Origin: Fusicatenibacter sp.
GTDB taxonomy: Bacteria; Bacillota; Clostridia; Lachnospirales; Lachnospiraceae
Direction: 5' to 3'
DNA: 40,325 bases
Assembly: GCA_017887445.1 (NCBI GenBank)
Contig: JAGHIA010000077.1
Location: forward strand, 1 to 40,325
A program made the position numbers and the translations under genes. Under the pieces are notes generated by a model. The model did not search any database, had not been told where the DNA came from, and saw only the letters and a list, made by a program, of their open reading frames with translations. Of the stretch, positions 9,252 through 17,033 are shown piece by piece (within the stretch, counting starts at the first letter, position 1; the number at the start of each line of letters is the position of its first letter).

Positions 9252-9292
9252 ATAGACCTCCAGATATTCCAGCGGCTGCCGGAAGACCTTGC

Positions 9293-9517
9293 CGCAAAAA
9301 CATCTCCTTTCAGACTGACTCCGTATTTTGTCTCAAACCGCTCTGTCAGCCATTGCACCAGCTTCTGGTCAAATTCCTTACCGCCTAGCCGGTTATCTCC
9401 GCTGCTGGCCTTGACCTCCAGAACTCCCTCAAACATTTCCAACACCGTCACGTCAAAGGTTCCGCCGCCCAGGTCATACACCAGGATATGACTGCCGCTC
9501 TTTTTTCTTTCGCCAAA
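9293..9517 (-). pseudogene. Fragment of a DnaK/Hsp70-type ATPase
   Basis: About 75 codons encode ILVYDLGGGTFDVTVLE followed by SSGDNRLGGKEFDQKL, the phosphate-2 region of the Hsp70 nucleotide-binding domain. The preceding roughly 180 residues and everything after about [10 protein letters not shown] are missing. Downstream the frame runs on into non-Hsp70 sequence that overlaps the start of the SEC-C gene in another frame. The upstream flank is AT-rich and lacks the Hsp70 N-terminus. This is a remnant left by deletion or recombination, not a working chaperone. Confidence 0.8.
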
Positions 9518-9643
9518 ACATTCTTCTCTCCTCGACAATTTTTTACATAATTTGTATGATTTTATATTAATACGCACTCTTTTTCGTGACAAGAATGAAT
9601 TAACCCTTCAACCGGCTAAATTGTCACATCGTTGCAAAAAACA

Positions 9644-9710
9644 GAACATGCCCGGATAAACTCTCAGATATCTGTCTCCATGAAATCTGAAAGCTTATCC
9701 GGGCATGTTC
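9644..9710 (-). terminator. Terminator of the cps regulatory operon
   Basis: GAACATGCCCGGATAA (9644-9659) pairs perfectly over 16 bp with 9695-9710. The loop contains a second TCAGAT/ATCTGA pair. On the minus strand the stem is followed by CTG and TTTTTT. It lies 50 bp beyond the end of the last gene of the cpsB-cpsC-cpsD operon and should end that transcript. Confidence 0.88.
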
Positions 9711-9759
9711 CTGCAGCAATCGCTCATAGACCCTGAGCCTTCTTTCTTCGTCAAACCTG

Positions 9760-10512
9760 TCACTCTTTTACGATCACCTTCAGCTGAGCGGTATTGGAAC
9801 TGTTTCCATCGCTGTCCACCACATGATACCCCAGCACATACTCACCCGGAGTATTGGTGTCCACGTCGCCGGAAATCTGAATTCCCTGATACAGCTCATT
9901 GCGGCTGTCCCGATCGTCTGTAATATCCTGAACGTAACCCAGGCGGTTGAATTCAGCGCCGCGCTCAATCTCAACGGTATACTGGGCCAGATAAAATCTT
10001 GGACTTTCAGCAGAAAGGGCCGCGATCGCGGCCTCATTCTGCGCCTGCCAGTCGGCGGCTGCCTGGGCGCTGGCGTCCTGAGCGGCAGTATCCGTGCCGG
10101 CCGCGTCAGCATTCTGTCCATCCGCACTCTCCTGCGGCTGTCCCTCTCCGTCAGCTGTATCTGCCGGCTGAGCCACAGCGCTGGCGTCCGTTGTATAGCT
10201 TACTTTTCTTGTGGCTTTCGTCACATTATTCTTGCTGTCCTTCGCCACATAGATGACAGAAGCCTCTGTTCCCTCGGTATTGGGAATAACGCTTTCAATC
10301 GTAACCGTATCCGTCACATCCCCGTCACGATTGTCCTGGGCAGTCACACCCGTCAGCAATACGGAAGTATCCGTACCGGCCACATAGGTGACCGCCTCCT
10401 GCGGAATCGTAATTTCCGGACCGTTCCGGTCCTCCCCCACATAAATCACCACATTCCCGGCCAGCAGAACCGCGCAGGCCAGAAACAATATCGCTACAAG
10501 TCCTTTTCTCAT
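9760..10512 (-). CDS. Membrane-anchored protein with two Ig-like (DUF5011-type) domains
   Basis: A 250-residue protein with an N-terminal membrane anchor or signal peptide (KGLVAILFLACAVLLAGNVV). It has two extracellular beta domains with the pattern VTAQDNRDGDVT ... VIYVAKDSKNN (about 30-105) and VQDITDDRDSRNE ... YHVVDSDGNSSNTAQL (about 190-248). These resemble the bacterial Ig-like DUF5011 class. A low-complexity linker rich in Ala, Gln, Asp and Gly (about 110-165) joins them. It is the last gene of the cps regulatory operon, 3 bp after cpsD, with AGGAG before its ATG and the operon terminator behind it. Its placement suggests a role in attaching or sensing the polysaccharide at the cell surface; this is inference only. 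Confidence 0.75.
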   Translation of the reverse strand: MRKGLVAILFLACAVLLAGNVVIYVGEDRNGPEITIPQEAVTYVAGTDTSVLLTGVTAQDNRDGDVTDTVTIESVIPNTEGTEASVIYVAKDSKNNVTKATRKVSYTTDASAVAQPADTADGEGQPQESADGQNADAAGTDTAAQDASAQAAADWQAQNEAAIAALSAESPRFYLAQYTVEIERGAEFNRLGYVQDITDDRDSRNELYQGIQISGDVDTNTPGEYVLGYHVVDSDGNSSNTAQLKVIVKE

Positions 10513-10515
10513 CTC

Positions 10516-11220
10516 TTATTTCTCCTGTTTCTTCCCGTAATCCCCATAGTACTTTCCGTAATACTTTCCATATTTTCCATAAGCCTGCTTCTGCATGTCC
10601 ACTTTGTTCAGTACTACGCCAAGAATCGGACAGTTACTCTTTTCCAGCTGCGCTTTTACTTCCTGCGCAAAACGGTAGCTGATCACACCGGATTCGATGA
10701 CCATGATCGCGCCGTCGCACTCCTCCGCGATAACCGCGCTGTCGATGACGCTGCCAAGGGGCGGCGTATCGATGATGATATAATCATAAACCTTGCGCAC
10801 TGCCTTCAGGAAGGAGCGGAAGTTCTTTCCGCCAAGCAGCTCCGCCGGGTTCGGCGGGAACGGACCGGAATAGATCAGATACAGCTTGGGAATATTGGTG
10901 GAATACACCACATCCTTCAGCTCCGACTGACCGGTCAGATAATGAGTCAACCCCTTCACCGACTGCTGTCCGGCTTTGGTCCTTCCCAGAAGCACCGACT
11001 TGCGCAGGTCCGCGTCAATGAAAAGCACGTTCTTTCCACTCTCCGCCAGAGAGATCGCCAGCTGAAGGCTGACGCTGCTCTTTCCTTCGTTTGGCGTACA
11101 GCTGGTGATTGCGATGATCTTTTTATCCTCTCCACAGAACTGGAGATTTGCCCGGAGAGATTTGTATGCCTCTTCAATCTGGTAGTTGGATCTTTCTTTT
11201 TTAACAGTAACCTGATTCAC
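10516..11220 (-). CDS. cpsD: Tyrosine-protein kinase CpsD/CapB type
   Basis: A 234-residue bacterial tyrosine kinase that works with the CpsC membrane adaptor to control polysaccharide chain length. It has Walker A (TPNEGKSS, about 42-49), Walker A' (VLFIDADLRKS) and Walker B (YIIIDTPP). The C-terminus has a tyrosine cluster of alternating Gly-Lys-Tyr (AYGKYGKYYGKYYGDYG), the usual autophosphorylation tail. The start codon is GTG at 11220, with GGAGGG about 7 nt upstream. Only 15 bp separates it from cpsC. It is a cytoplasmic protein tethered to CpsC in Gram-positive systems, unlike the fused Wzc of proteobacteria. Confidence 0.93.
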   Translation of the reverse strand: MNQVTVKKERSNYQIEEAYKSLRANLQFCGEDKKIIAITSCTPNEGKSSVSLQLAISLAESGKNVLFIDADLRKSVLLGRTKAGQQSVKGLTHYLTGQSELKDVVYSTNIPKLYLIYSGPFPPNPAELLGGKNFRSFLKAVRKVYDYIIIDTPPLGSVIDSAVIAEECDGAIMVIESGVISYRFAQEVKAQLEKSNCPILGVVLNKVDMQKQAYGKYGKYYGKYYGDYGKKQEK

Positions 11221-11235
11221 GACATTTCCCTCCTT

Positions 11236-11970
11236 CTATCTTCTTCTCTTTGCTTTGCTCTTTTTGGAAGTTTTCACTTCACCTTCCGCCAGCGGGATTG
11301 TTCCAAGCGTACTCAGGTTCAGATAACGCTCCACATCGTCCGAAGTCCGGATGGTATCATTCATCAGATAAGAAATCAAAATAGCTGCCACGGCGATGAT
11401 AAATCCAAGCGCCGCGCCAATCAGCGTGTTCTTCATGGTGGAAGGGCTGACCGGTGTCTCCGGAATATTCGCCTCCTCAAACACGTTGGCCGCTTCAATG
11501 TTCATAACGCTCTGAATCTCATTGGCGGCAATATTTCTCACAGAATTCGCAATCTGGCACGCAAGGTACGGGTCCTCGTCCTCCACATGGATGGTCACGA
11601 TTCGTGTGTCGGTAGAAGTTCCCACAGAAACCTTTTCCAGAAGCTCCTCCGCTTTCAGATCAAGGCTCAGATTGCTGATCACTGCTTCCGCCACCTGACG
11701 GCTCTGGATCATCTGGGCGCAGTCCTGGGTCAGCTGCTCGCTGGCCTGCAGGTCGCTGCTGGTCAGTGTATCGCTGTTCTGCTTCGTCAGAATATACATT
11801 TTCGTCGTAGACTGATACTGCGGCGTCAAAAGCACTCTGGTAACCAGCATCGCTGCCAGTCCCACAGCCGCCGTCGCCAGAATGATCACCAGCGCCTTGC
11901 TCCAAAGCACATGAAAAAGTTCCAGTAAGTCAATTTCAATCTCGTCATTGTTTTGCTGTGTCGTTTCCAT
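11236..11970 (-). CDS. cpsC: Polysaccharide co-polymerase CpsC (Wzz family)
   Basis: A 244-residue membrane protein with the Wzz layout. There is a short cytoplasmic N-terminus (IDLLELFHVLWSK), transmembrane segment 1 at about 30-50, an extracellular helical part, and a Pro-rich approach (PETPVSPS) to transmembrane segment 2 at about 175-200. A basic cytoplasmic tail (KTSKKSKAKRRR) ends the protein. The tail is where CpsD would dock. It lies 10 bp after cpsB. Its role is to set polymer length together with Wzy and the CpsD kinase. Confidence 0.9.
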   Translation of the reverse strand: METTQQNNDEIEIDLLELFHVLWSKALVIILATAAVGLAAMLVTRVLLTPQYQSTTKMYILTKQNSDTLTSSDLQASEQLTQDCAQMIQSRQVAEAVISNLSLDLKAEELLEKVSVGTSTDTRIVTIHVEDEDPYLACQIANSVRNIAANEIQSVMNIEAANVFEEANIPETPVSPSTMKNTLIGAALGFIIAVAAILISYLMNDTIRTSDDVERYLNLSTLGTIPLAEGEVKTSKKSKAKRRR

Positions 11971-11980
11971 ACTTCCTCTC

Positions 11981-12706
11981 CTATCCTATATTTTCTATGA
12001 TTCTTTGCGGATTACGGACCAAAATGCGTTCCGTATAGTCGTGGCCCATTTTTTTCTCCATATACTCCGCGCAGGCCCCTAAATTGGGGATTCGCTTATT
12101 GGTCCGATGGCTGTCTGTTCCGACAAAATCCAGCAGATTGTTTTTCATCAGCTTCTTGCAGAACCGCTTCACAGCAAATCCATCCTCGCCCAGGATACTT
12201 CCCGCGTTCACCTGAAGATACGCGCCAATATCTCTGAGCGCCTCCAGATTCCCCATATCCTTACGGATCTGGGGATAACGCTCCACATGAGCCACGATCG
12301 GAATATAGCCATGGCTGACCAGATCATAGATCCTCTCCCGCGCAAAAGAAAAATCTGTGGCGCCGGAAAACTCCGTCAACACATAATCGGAACCTCCCAT
12401 GGTGGGCCGTTCTTTGCCAAGCAGCGTATCCACCATGGTCATATTGGCGTGGAATTCACATCCCAGGTAAAGACGCAGCTTTTTTCCGAATTTTTCTTCC
12501 GATTTTTCTTTTAACAGCGCAAACTGACGCTCGATTTTCTCTTGTGGGGTCTCAAACATCTCGCGGCGATAGTGAGGCGTCAGAATAATAGAACGGACAC
12601 CGTCCTCGTACTCCATCTGCAGCATCTGCAGCGCCATGTCCATGGTTTTGGCACCATCGTCTACCGCAGGTACAATGTGACAGTGTATGTCAAATAGATT
12701 TTTCAT
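11981..12706 (-). CDS. cpsB: Protein-tyrosine phosphatase CpsB (PHP family)
   Basis: A 241-residue metal-dependent phosphatase of the PHP superfamily that removes phosphate from the CpsD tyrosine tail. Metal-binding motifs are FDIHCHIVPAVDDGA at the N-terminus, GCEFH near the middle, IVAHVERYP, and FVGTDSHR near the end, all typical of CpsB/YwqE. The frame is open as far as 13102, but homology begins at MKNLFDIHCH. AAGG lies about 10 nt upstream of 12706, and the promoter at 12741-12769 lies between the two, so the short start is correct. It is the first gene of the operon. Confidence 0.93.
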   Translation of the reverse strand: MKNLFDIHCHIVPAVDDGAKTMDMALQMLQMEYEDGVRSIILTPHYRREMFETPQEKIERQFALLKEKSEEKFGKKLRLYLGCEFHANMTMVDTLLGKERPTMGGSDYVLTEFSGATDFSFARERIYDLVSHGYIPIVAHVERYPQIRKDMGNLEALRDIGAYLQVNAGSILGEDGFAVKRFCKKLMKNNLLDFVGTDSHRTNKRIPNLGACAEYMEKKMGHDYTERILVRNPQRIIENIG

Positions 12707-12740
12707 ACCATTTTTCCTTATAAAATGTCTTTTCCTTCTA

Positions 12741-12769
12741 TTATTAGCATTTCTTAAGGAAAATGTCAA
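12741..12769 (-). promoter_or_regulatory. Sigma-A type promoter of the cpsB-cpsC-cpsD operon
   Basis: On the minus strand a perfect TTGACA (12764-12769) is followed after exactly 17 bp by TAATAA (12741-12746). Transcription would start near 12734, giving a leader of about 28 nt before cpsB. Confidence 0.75.
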
Positions 12770-12789
12770 GGTAAATGTAATACTTTTGT

Positions 12790-12966
12790 CGGATTTCGGT
12801 AATAGTTGAACCTGGCACCATCCCGCGAGGTGTTTTCGCGCAGGATGCGCGGAAATCCCGAGGCCTGCAGCGCGAAACTGCATGTAATGCAGTTTCTGTG
12901 CATCGCGAAGCGTGTAACAGTTCAGCAAAGCTGAACTGTTACGGATTTCGGTAATAGTTGAACCTG
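12790..12966. repeat. Hairpin-rich element flanked by 25-bp direct repeats
   Basis: An identical 25-bp sequence (core TTTCGGTAATAGTTGAACCT) occurs at 12790-12814 and 12942-12966. Between the copies lie 127 bp with several inverted repeats. GAAACTGCAT/ATGCAGTTTC forms a 10-bp stem around 12882-12904, and GTAACAGTTCAGC/GCTGAACTGTTAC forms a 13-bp stem at 12914-12942. No protein is encoded. The element lies between the cps promoter and the end of a serine recombinase gene. Confidence 0.85.
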
Positions 12967-12972
12967 CGGAAG

Positions 12973-14910
12973 TCACCGCTTCTCTCCCACCGCTTTCAGA
13001 ACCTGACGCAGACTCCTGGCTTCTTCCAGTTTCCCGTCTTCGGACCGTACCCTCCAGCCGAAAAAATCCCGGCAGCTTCGCCGATTCCCGCCAACCGCGC
13101 ATAGAATCCCTGCCGTCAGCTCATAAGAAATCGTCCCGTCGCCTTCCACGGTTCCCCGCGCAAGAAAGCGCCCAACTTCACCCACAAAAGGGAAAAACTT
13201 CCTGTCGCAGCCGTCCTTGCTGTCGTCTTTGCTACCGTCTTCACTGCCGTCTTTGCTGCCGTCTTTGCTGCCGTCTTCACTGCCGTCTTTGCTGCCATCT
13301 TTGCTGCCGCCTTTGCCGTTCTCTGTTCTCGATTCCTCACTGAGGTTTTTCGTCTCCGGAAGACCCAAAAGGAAATCTTTCAGTTTCTGAAATTCCTCAC
13401 GCTTTTGCGGCCCAGTGTTCTGTGGGGTGTCTTCACGCTCCTGTTCCTCCGCTTCCGCCAGCTGCCGCTCCAGGGATTTTTTCATTTCCAAAGTCAGGAC
13501 ATCCGCCTCCGCCGGCTCCCCGACGCATTCCTGAAGGTTCCGCTCCAGCTGCTCCAGCCGTTCTCTCAGGATTCTGCTCCTGTTTCCTTCTCTCGCCGCC
13601 TCTTCGTCTGCGCTCCGGTCCTTCTTTTCCATTTCGCCGCATGCCATAGAAAATTCCTTTTCCATCCACGCGTCACCCTCCCGCTGCAGTTCTTCCTTCC
13701 ATTGATAAAGCTTCTCCATCAGACTCTGTTCCACCGCCAGCTCCGTCAGCCGGGCGGCATGACATTTTTTCCCGTCCTCCGCTTTTTGCTTCACCTCATT
13801 GCGGCACGCCCAATAACCGACCTTTATGGTTCCGCTCTTTCTCCCAAAGCTCCTGCTCACATGGATCAGCGGAGCGCCGCAGCAGCCGCAGCACAGCTTT
13901 CCCGTAAGCACATAGTCTGTTCGCAGCGTCTTCCCTGCTTTTCGCTTCCTCCTGCGCTTTGCTCTCTCCTGCTGGGCCTGCTCCCAAAGGTCCCTGCTGA
14001 CGATGGCCGGGTGATGTTCTCTGACATAGTAGCTGGGCAATTCTCCCCGGTTCCGCACAGACTGGTGATTCAGAAAATCCGGCGTGTAATATTTCTGCAG
14101 CAGCACATCTCCCATATATTTTTCATTCTGCAGAATGGATGAAATGGTGTTGGCGCTCCAGTTTGTGGAACCGCAGGTATTCCGGATCCCCTTCTCATTC
14201 AGTTCTCCCCTGATCTTTTCCAGCGTCGCTCCCTGAACATAACGTTCAAACATAAACCGGACCGCCGCAGCCTGCTCCTCCTGGATCACCCACTGTCCGT
14301 TTTCCCCCTTTTCATAGCCATTGAGCTGCTTCAGATTCACCCGGGCAATTCCCTTTTCGAACCGTTTCCGGATAGCCCATTTACAGTTTTCCGAATTGGA
14401 ACGGCTCTCGTCCTGGGCCAACGCCGCCAGAACGGTCAGCAGAAATTCACTTTTGCTGTCCAGCGTATCAATATTTTCCTTCTCAAAATAAATTCCCACA
14501 GGCGGATGCTTCTCCTTCAGCTCACGGACGATCCGTATCGTATCCAACGTATTTCGGGCAAACCGTGAAATAGATTTTGTGATAATATAGTCAAACGCTC
14601 CCTCCTTGGCCGCCTGGATCATTTTCTGAAATTCCACCCTGTTTTTCACAGAAGTACCGGTGATCCCCTCGTCGGCGAACACCTGATACAACTCCCAGCC
14701 TGGGTGTCTGAGAATATACTCCTTATAATATTCCACCTGCAGCTTATAGGAACCCAGCTGCGCCTCATTGTCTGTTGACACCCGTCCGTACGCCGCAACC
14801 CTCAGACATTTTCTCTCCCCTGCATGTATCATTCCGCCGAAATCCGTCCGGCAGATTCCTTCCCACTCCGCACGTTCTTCCGTGCCTGGAATTTTGATCA
14901 CATTTTGCAT
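12973..14910 (-). CDS. Large serine recombinase 1
   Basis: A 645-residue site-specific recombinase. The resolvase domain has the nucleophile in YGRVST (Ser45) and the active-site arginine region SRFARN. It is followed by a recombinase domain (GYEKGENGQW to about SRDLWEQAQ) and a zinc ribbon (LCCGCCG ... YWACRN). Next comes a coiled-coil-rich C-terminus with Glu/Lys stretches. Near the end is a low-complexity tract of repeated Gly-Ser-Lys/Glu-Asp units (DNA 13210-13313) and then a final folded segment. The start at 14910 is supported by GGAGG 5 nt upstream; the frame is open for 29 further codons without a better site. It follows recombinase 2 on the same strand after 177 bp. Such enzymes integrate or invert DNA; its target site is not known. 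Confidence 0.88.
   Translation of the reverse strand: MQNVIKIPGTEERAEWEGICRTDFGGMIHAGERKCLRVAAYGRVSTDNEAQLGSYKLQVEYYKEYILRHPGWELYQVFADEGITGTSVKNRVEFQKMIQAAKEGAFDYIITKSISRFARNTLDTIRIVRELKEKHPPVGIYFEKENIDTLDSKSEFLLTVLAALAQDESRSNSENCKWAIRKRFEKGIARVNLKQLNGYEKGENGQWVIQEEQAAAVRFMFERYVQGATLEKIRGELNEKGIRNTCGSTNWSANTISSILQNEKYMGDVLLQKYYTPDFLNHQSVRNRGELPSYYVREHHPAIVSRDLWEQAQQERAKRRRKRKAGKTLRTDYVLTGKLCCGCCGAPLIHVSRSFGRKSGTIKVGYWACRNEVKQKAEDGKKCHAARLTELAVEQSLMEKLYQWKEELQREGDAWMEKEFSMACGEMEKKDRSADEEAAREGNRSRILRERLEQLERNLQECVGEPAEADVLTLEMKKSLERQLAEAEEQEREDTPQNTGPQKREEFQKLKDFLLGLPETKNLSEESRTENGKGGSKDGSKDGSEDGSKDGSKDGSEDGSKDDSKDGCDRKFFPFVGEVGRFLARGTVEGDGTISYELTAGILCAVGGNRRSCRDFFGWRVRSEDGKLEEARSLRQVLKAVGEKR
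13210..13313. repeat. 12-bp tandem repeat inside recombinase 1
   Basis: About eight units related to GCTGCCGTCTTT are arranged head to tail. On the coding strand they encode Gly-Ser-Lys-Asp or Gly-Ser-Glu-Asp. The 12-bp period keeps the frame, so copy-number change would alter only the length of an acidic linker. Confidence 0.85.
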
Positions 14911-15015
14911 ACCATCCTCCATGTTCTGTTGTTTTATCATACCGCATCGCAGACAAAATCCCCGGCATATCTGACGCAGCTGTTTTCCCGCCCGCACATT
15001 TTGCGCAGAAAAGCC

Positions 15016-15081
15016 TCGCGGGCAACTGACATCGAAATAATGCGCGAAAACGTCTCGCGGGCAGTGACATCCACATAATTA
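15016..15081. repeat. Imperfect 39-bp direct repeat between the recombinase genes
   Basis: TCGCGGGCA followed by TGACATC and ATAAT begins at 15016 and again at 15055. The stretch just before each copy is also alike (GCGCAGAAAAGCC and GCGCGAAAACGTC). It lies in the 177-bp gap between the recombinase genes and covers much of it. Function unknown; it could be a recombinase binding region or a degenerate tandem duplication. Confidence 0.6.
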
Positions 15082-15087
15082 CCGGCA

Positions 15088-17001
15088 TTAACGGATATTA
15101 GGCATAAGGCCCTTTCCCAGCCGTTCCACCTCCACTTCCTGAAAGCATCGTTCCGTCTCCCGGCCGTCAAACCAACGCACACGGATACGATCAGGCGCAT
15201 ATGGGATCACCATGGACACCCAGCCGGCCAGAAAGTTCTCCATCGCCTCATTACTCAGCATAAGATATCCCTGATCCCCCTCTCTCCGTTCTGTTTTTTC
15301 TGCCTGTCTGAGCCATCGCAGCGCACAGGCATGGATTTCCATATCCTCCGCATATCTCCGCCAGTCCTGTTCGAGCTTTTCCAGCCTTCTCCGGCTTTCG
15401 TTTTCCTCTTTGCCCCTCTCCATCTGACTCCTGTACCAGTAATACAGACGGTCTTCCTCAAAATTGTTCAGGAACGCTTCCTTCTGATAATAGTTTGCCA
15501 GCCGGTGAACTGCTCCCTCAGACGTCTCCGGTGATTCCGAATCCTGCGAAATCCCCGAAATCTCAGAAAAAAAGCGCTCATAAAACATCTGCGCTGCCGC
15601 TCTCTCCAGATAAGCCGTTCTGTATTTTGGGGCGGCACAGCGCTTTTTGTTCACCTGCCTGAGTCTCGAATAACAGCACCAAAGCACATTCGCCGCCTCT
15701 TTCCCCGTATTGGTACATCGATTGTAATAACATCCGCAGTAAGGACACAGAATCCTTCGCGTCAGCGGATACTTTTTCTGCGTTCTCCCCACTGCCGCTT
15801 CCCGGTTCCCATGAATTCTCATAAACTGTTCTCTGGAAATAATCGCCGGATGATGGTCTTCAATATAATAGCGCGCTTTCTCGCCATGATTGCGCCGGGA
15901 GCGCCTCCACAGCCCCGGTTCCGTATAGCTTTTCTGGCAGAGGGCATCTCCGGTATATCTCTCGTTGGATAAAACGGAAAAAACATGGTGCATCATCCAC
16001 CCTGTACTTTCTGCATCTGTACTTCCTGCATCTGCATTCTCCGTTTCTATGCGCTCTGCATCTGCACTCTCCGTTTCTGTATTCTCTGCCTCTACGTTCT
16101 CCGTTTCTGTATTCCCTGTCTGTACGTTCTCCGTTTCTGTATTCCCTGCCTCTACGTTCTCCGTTTCTGTATTCCCTGCCTCTACGCTCTCCATTTCTGT
16201 GCTCTCCGTCTCTACCCTCTCCGTTTCTGTGCTTTCCGCATCTACTTTCTCCGTTTCTGTGTTCTCCGCCTCTGCACTTGCAATTGCTCTCAGCCTCCTC
16301 TGGCGGACATTCAGAAACCTGCGGCATGACTCAGGCTCCGGAACGCCGCTTTCATTCAGAAATCTGGCTATTTCTGTACAGGACATCCCCTGCTCCGCTT
16401 TCTGAAAAATACAGCGGACGATCCGCGCCTCATCTTCCCGGATCACGATCTCCTGCCGCCTTCTTCCATCACGGTCTGACAAGCTTCTTACCTCATATCC
16501 ATAAATCCTACGAAAAAACGCGCTGCCGCCCTGAAACTTTTTTTGCACACTCCATTGGATATTGTCGGAGATACTTCTGGCTTCCTGCTCTGCCGCCGCT
16601 CCCATGACCGCAATGACAAACTGGTCTTTGGGCCTGGCGGTATCCAGATTTTCATTTTCGAAAAACACGGATACCTTCGCTCTTTTCAGCAGTTCCAGCG
16701 TCTCCAGCAATTCCGCGCTGTTCCGCGAAAAACGGCTCACCGATTTTGTGACGATCCGGTGGATCTTTCCCGCCCTGCAATGAAGCAGCAGCCTCTCAAA
16801 ACCGCTCCGCGGCTCTTTTCCGGTTCCGGACACCGCATAGTCAAAATAAATTCCGGCATCCTGCCAGTCAGGATTCTGACGGATCAGCCGCTGAAAATGT
16901 GTCATCTGGGTAATAAAAGATTTCTGCTGGATCTCTTTTCCCGTCGAGACGCGAATGTACGCGGCCACACGGATACGGTTGGATGGTTGCTCTGTTCTCA
17001 T
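15088..17001 (-). CDS. Large serine recombinase 2 with internal decapeptide repeats
   Basis: A 637-residue serine recombinase. The resolvase domain has the nucleophile in YIRVST (Ser19) and SRFSRN. The recombinase domain is split: a first part (IYGYEVRSLSD to the NVRQRRLRAIAS region) and a second part (MMHHVFSVLSNERYTGDA onward) are separated by nine tandem 10-residue acidic units (DNA 16001-16280). A zinc ribbon (LCPYCGCYYNRC ... LWCCYSRL) and helical C-terminus follow. AGGAGG lies 11 nt before the ATG. Apart from the insert, length and domain order are normal. It belongs to a different subtype from recombinase 1, so the pair is not a recent duplication. It could act with its neighbour as a two-enzyme system. 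Confidence 0.87.
   Translation of the reverse strand: MRTEQPSNRIRVAAYIRVSTGKEIQQKSFITQMTHFQRLIRQNPDWQDAGIYFDYAVSGTGKEPRSGFERLLLHCRAGKIHRIVTKSVSRFSRNSAELLETLELLKRAKVSVFFENENLDTARPKDQFVIAVMGAAAEQEARSISDNIQWSVQKKFQGGSAFFRRIYGYEVRSLSDRDGRRRQEIVIREDEARIVRCIFQKAEQGMSCTEIARFLNESGVPEPESCRRFLNVRQRRLRAIASAEAENTETEKVDAESTETERVETESTEMESVEAGNTETENVEAGNTETENVQTGNTETENVEAENTETESADAERIETENADAGSTDAESTGWMMHHVFSVLSNERYTGDALCQKSYTEPGLWRRSRRNHGEKARYYIEDHHPAIISREQFMRIHGNREAAVGRTQKKYPLTRRILCPYCGCYYNRCTNTGKEAANVLWCCYSRLRQVNKKRCAAPKYRTAYLERAAAQMFYERFFSEISGISQDSESPETSEGAVHRLANYYQKEAFLNNFEEDRLYYWYRSQMERGKEENESRRRLEKLEQDWRRYAEDMEIHACALRWLRQAEKTERREGDQGYLMLSNEAMENFLAGWVSMVIPYAPDRIRVRWFDGRETERCFQEVEVERLGKGLMPNIR
16001..16280. 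repeat. 30-bp tandem repeat inside recombinase 2
   Basis: About nine units of 30 bp, coding strand consensus for V-E-A-G-N-T-E-T-E-N. The central units are nearly identical and the outer ones diverged. All are in frame. The repeated peptide is strongly acidic and lacks hydrophobic residues, so it should form a flexible loop projecting from the recombinase domain. Confidence 0.92.
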
Positions 17002-17033
17002 TTTCTGTTTTTCCTCCTGATGTTCTCTTCAAA

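Noticed and set aside
9823-11928. Long open frame on the plus strand across the cps regulatory genes
   Set aside because: It is antisense to three well-supported genes with motifs and ribosome-binding sites, and its translation has no recognisable domain. GC-rich codon bias of the real genes explains the open frame.
16001-16280. Regular 30-bp repeats as a CRISPR array
   Set aside because: Units are directly joined with no unique spacers and lie in frame within a recombinase gene.
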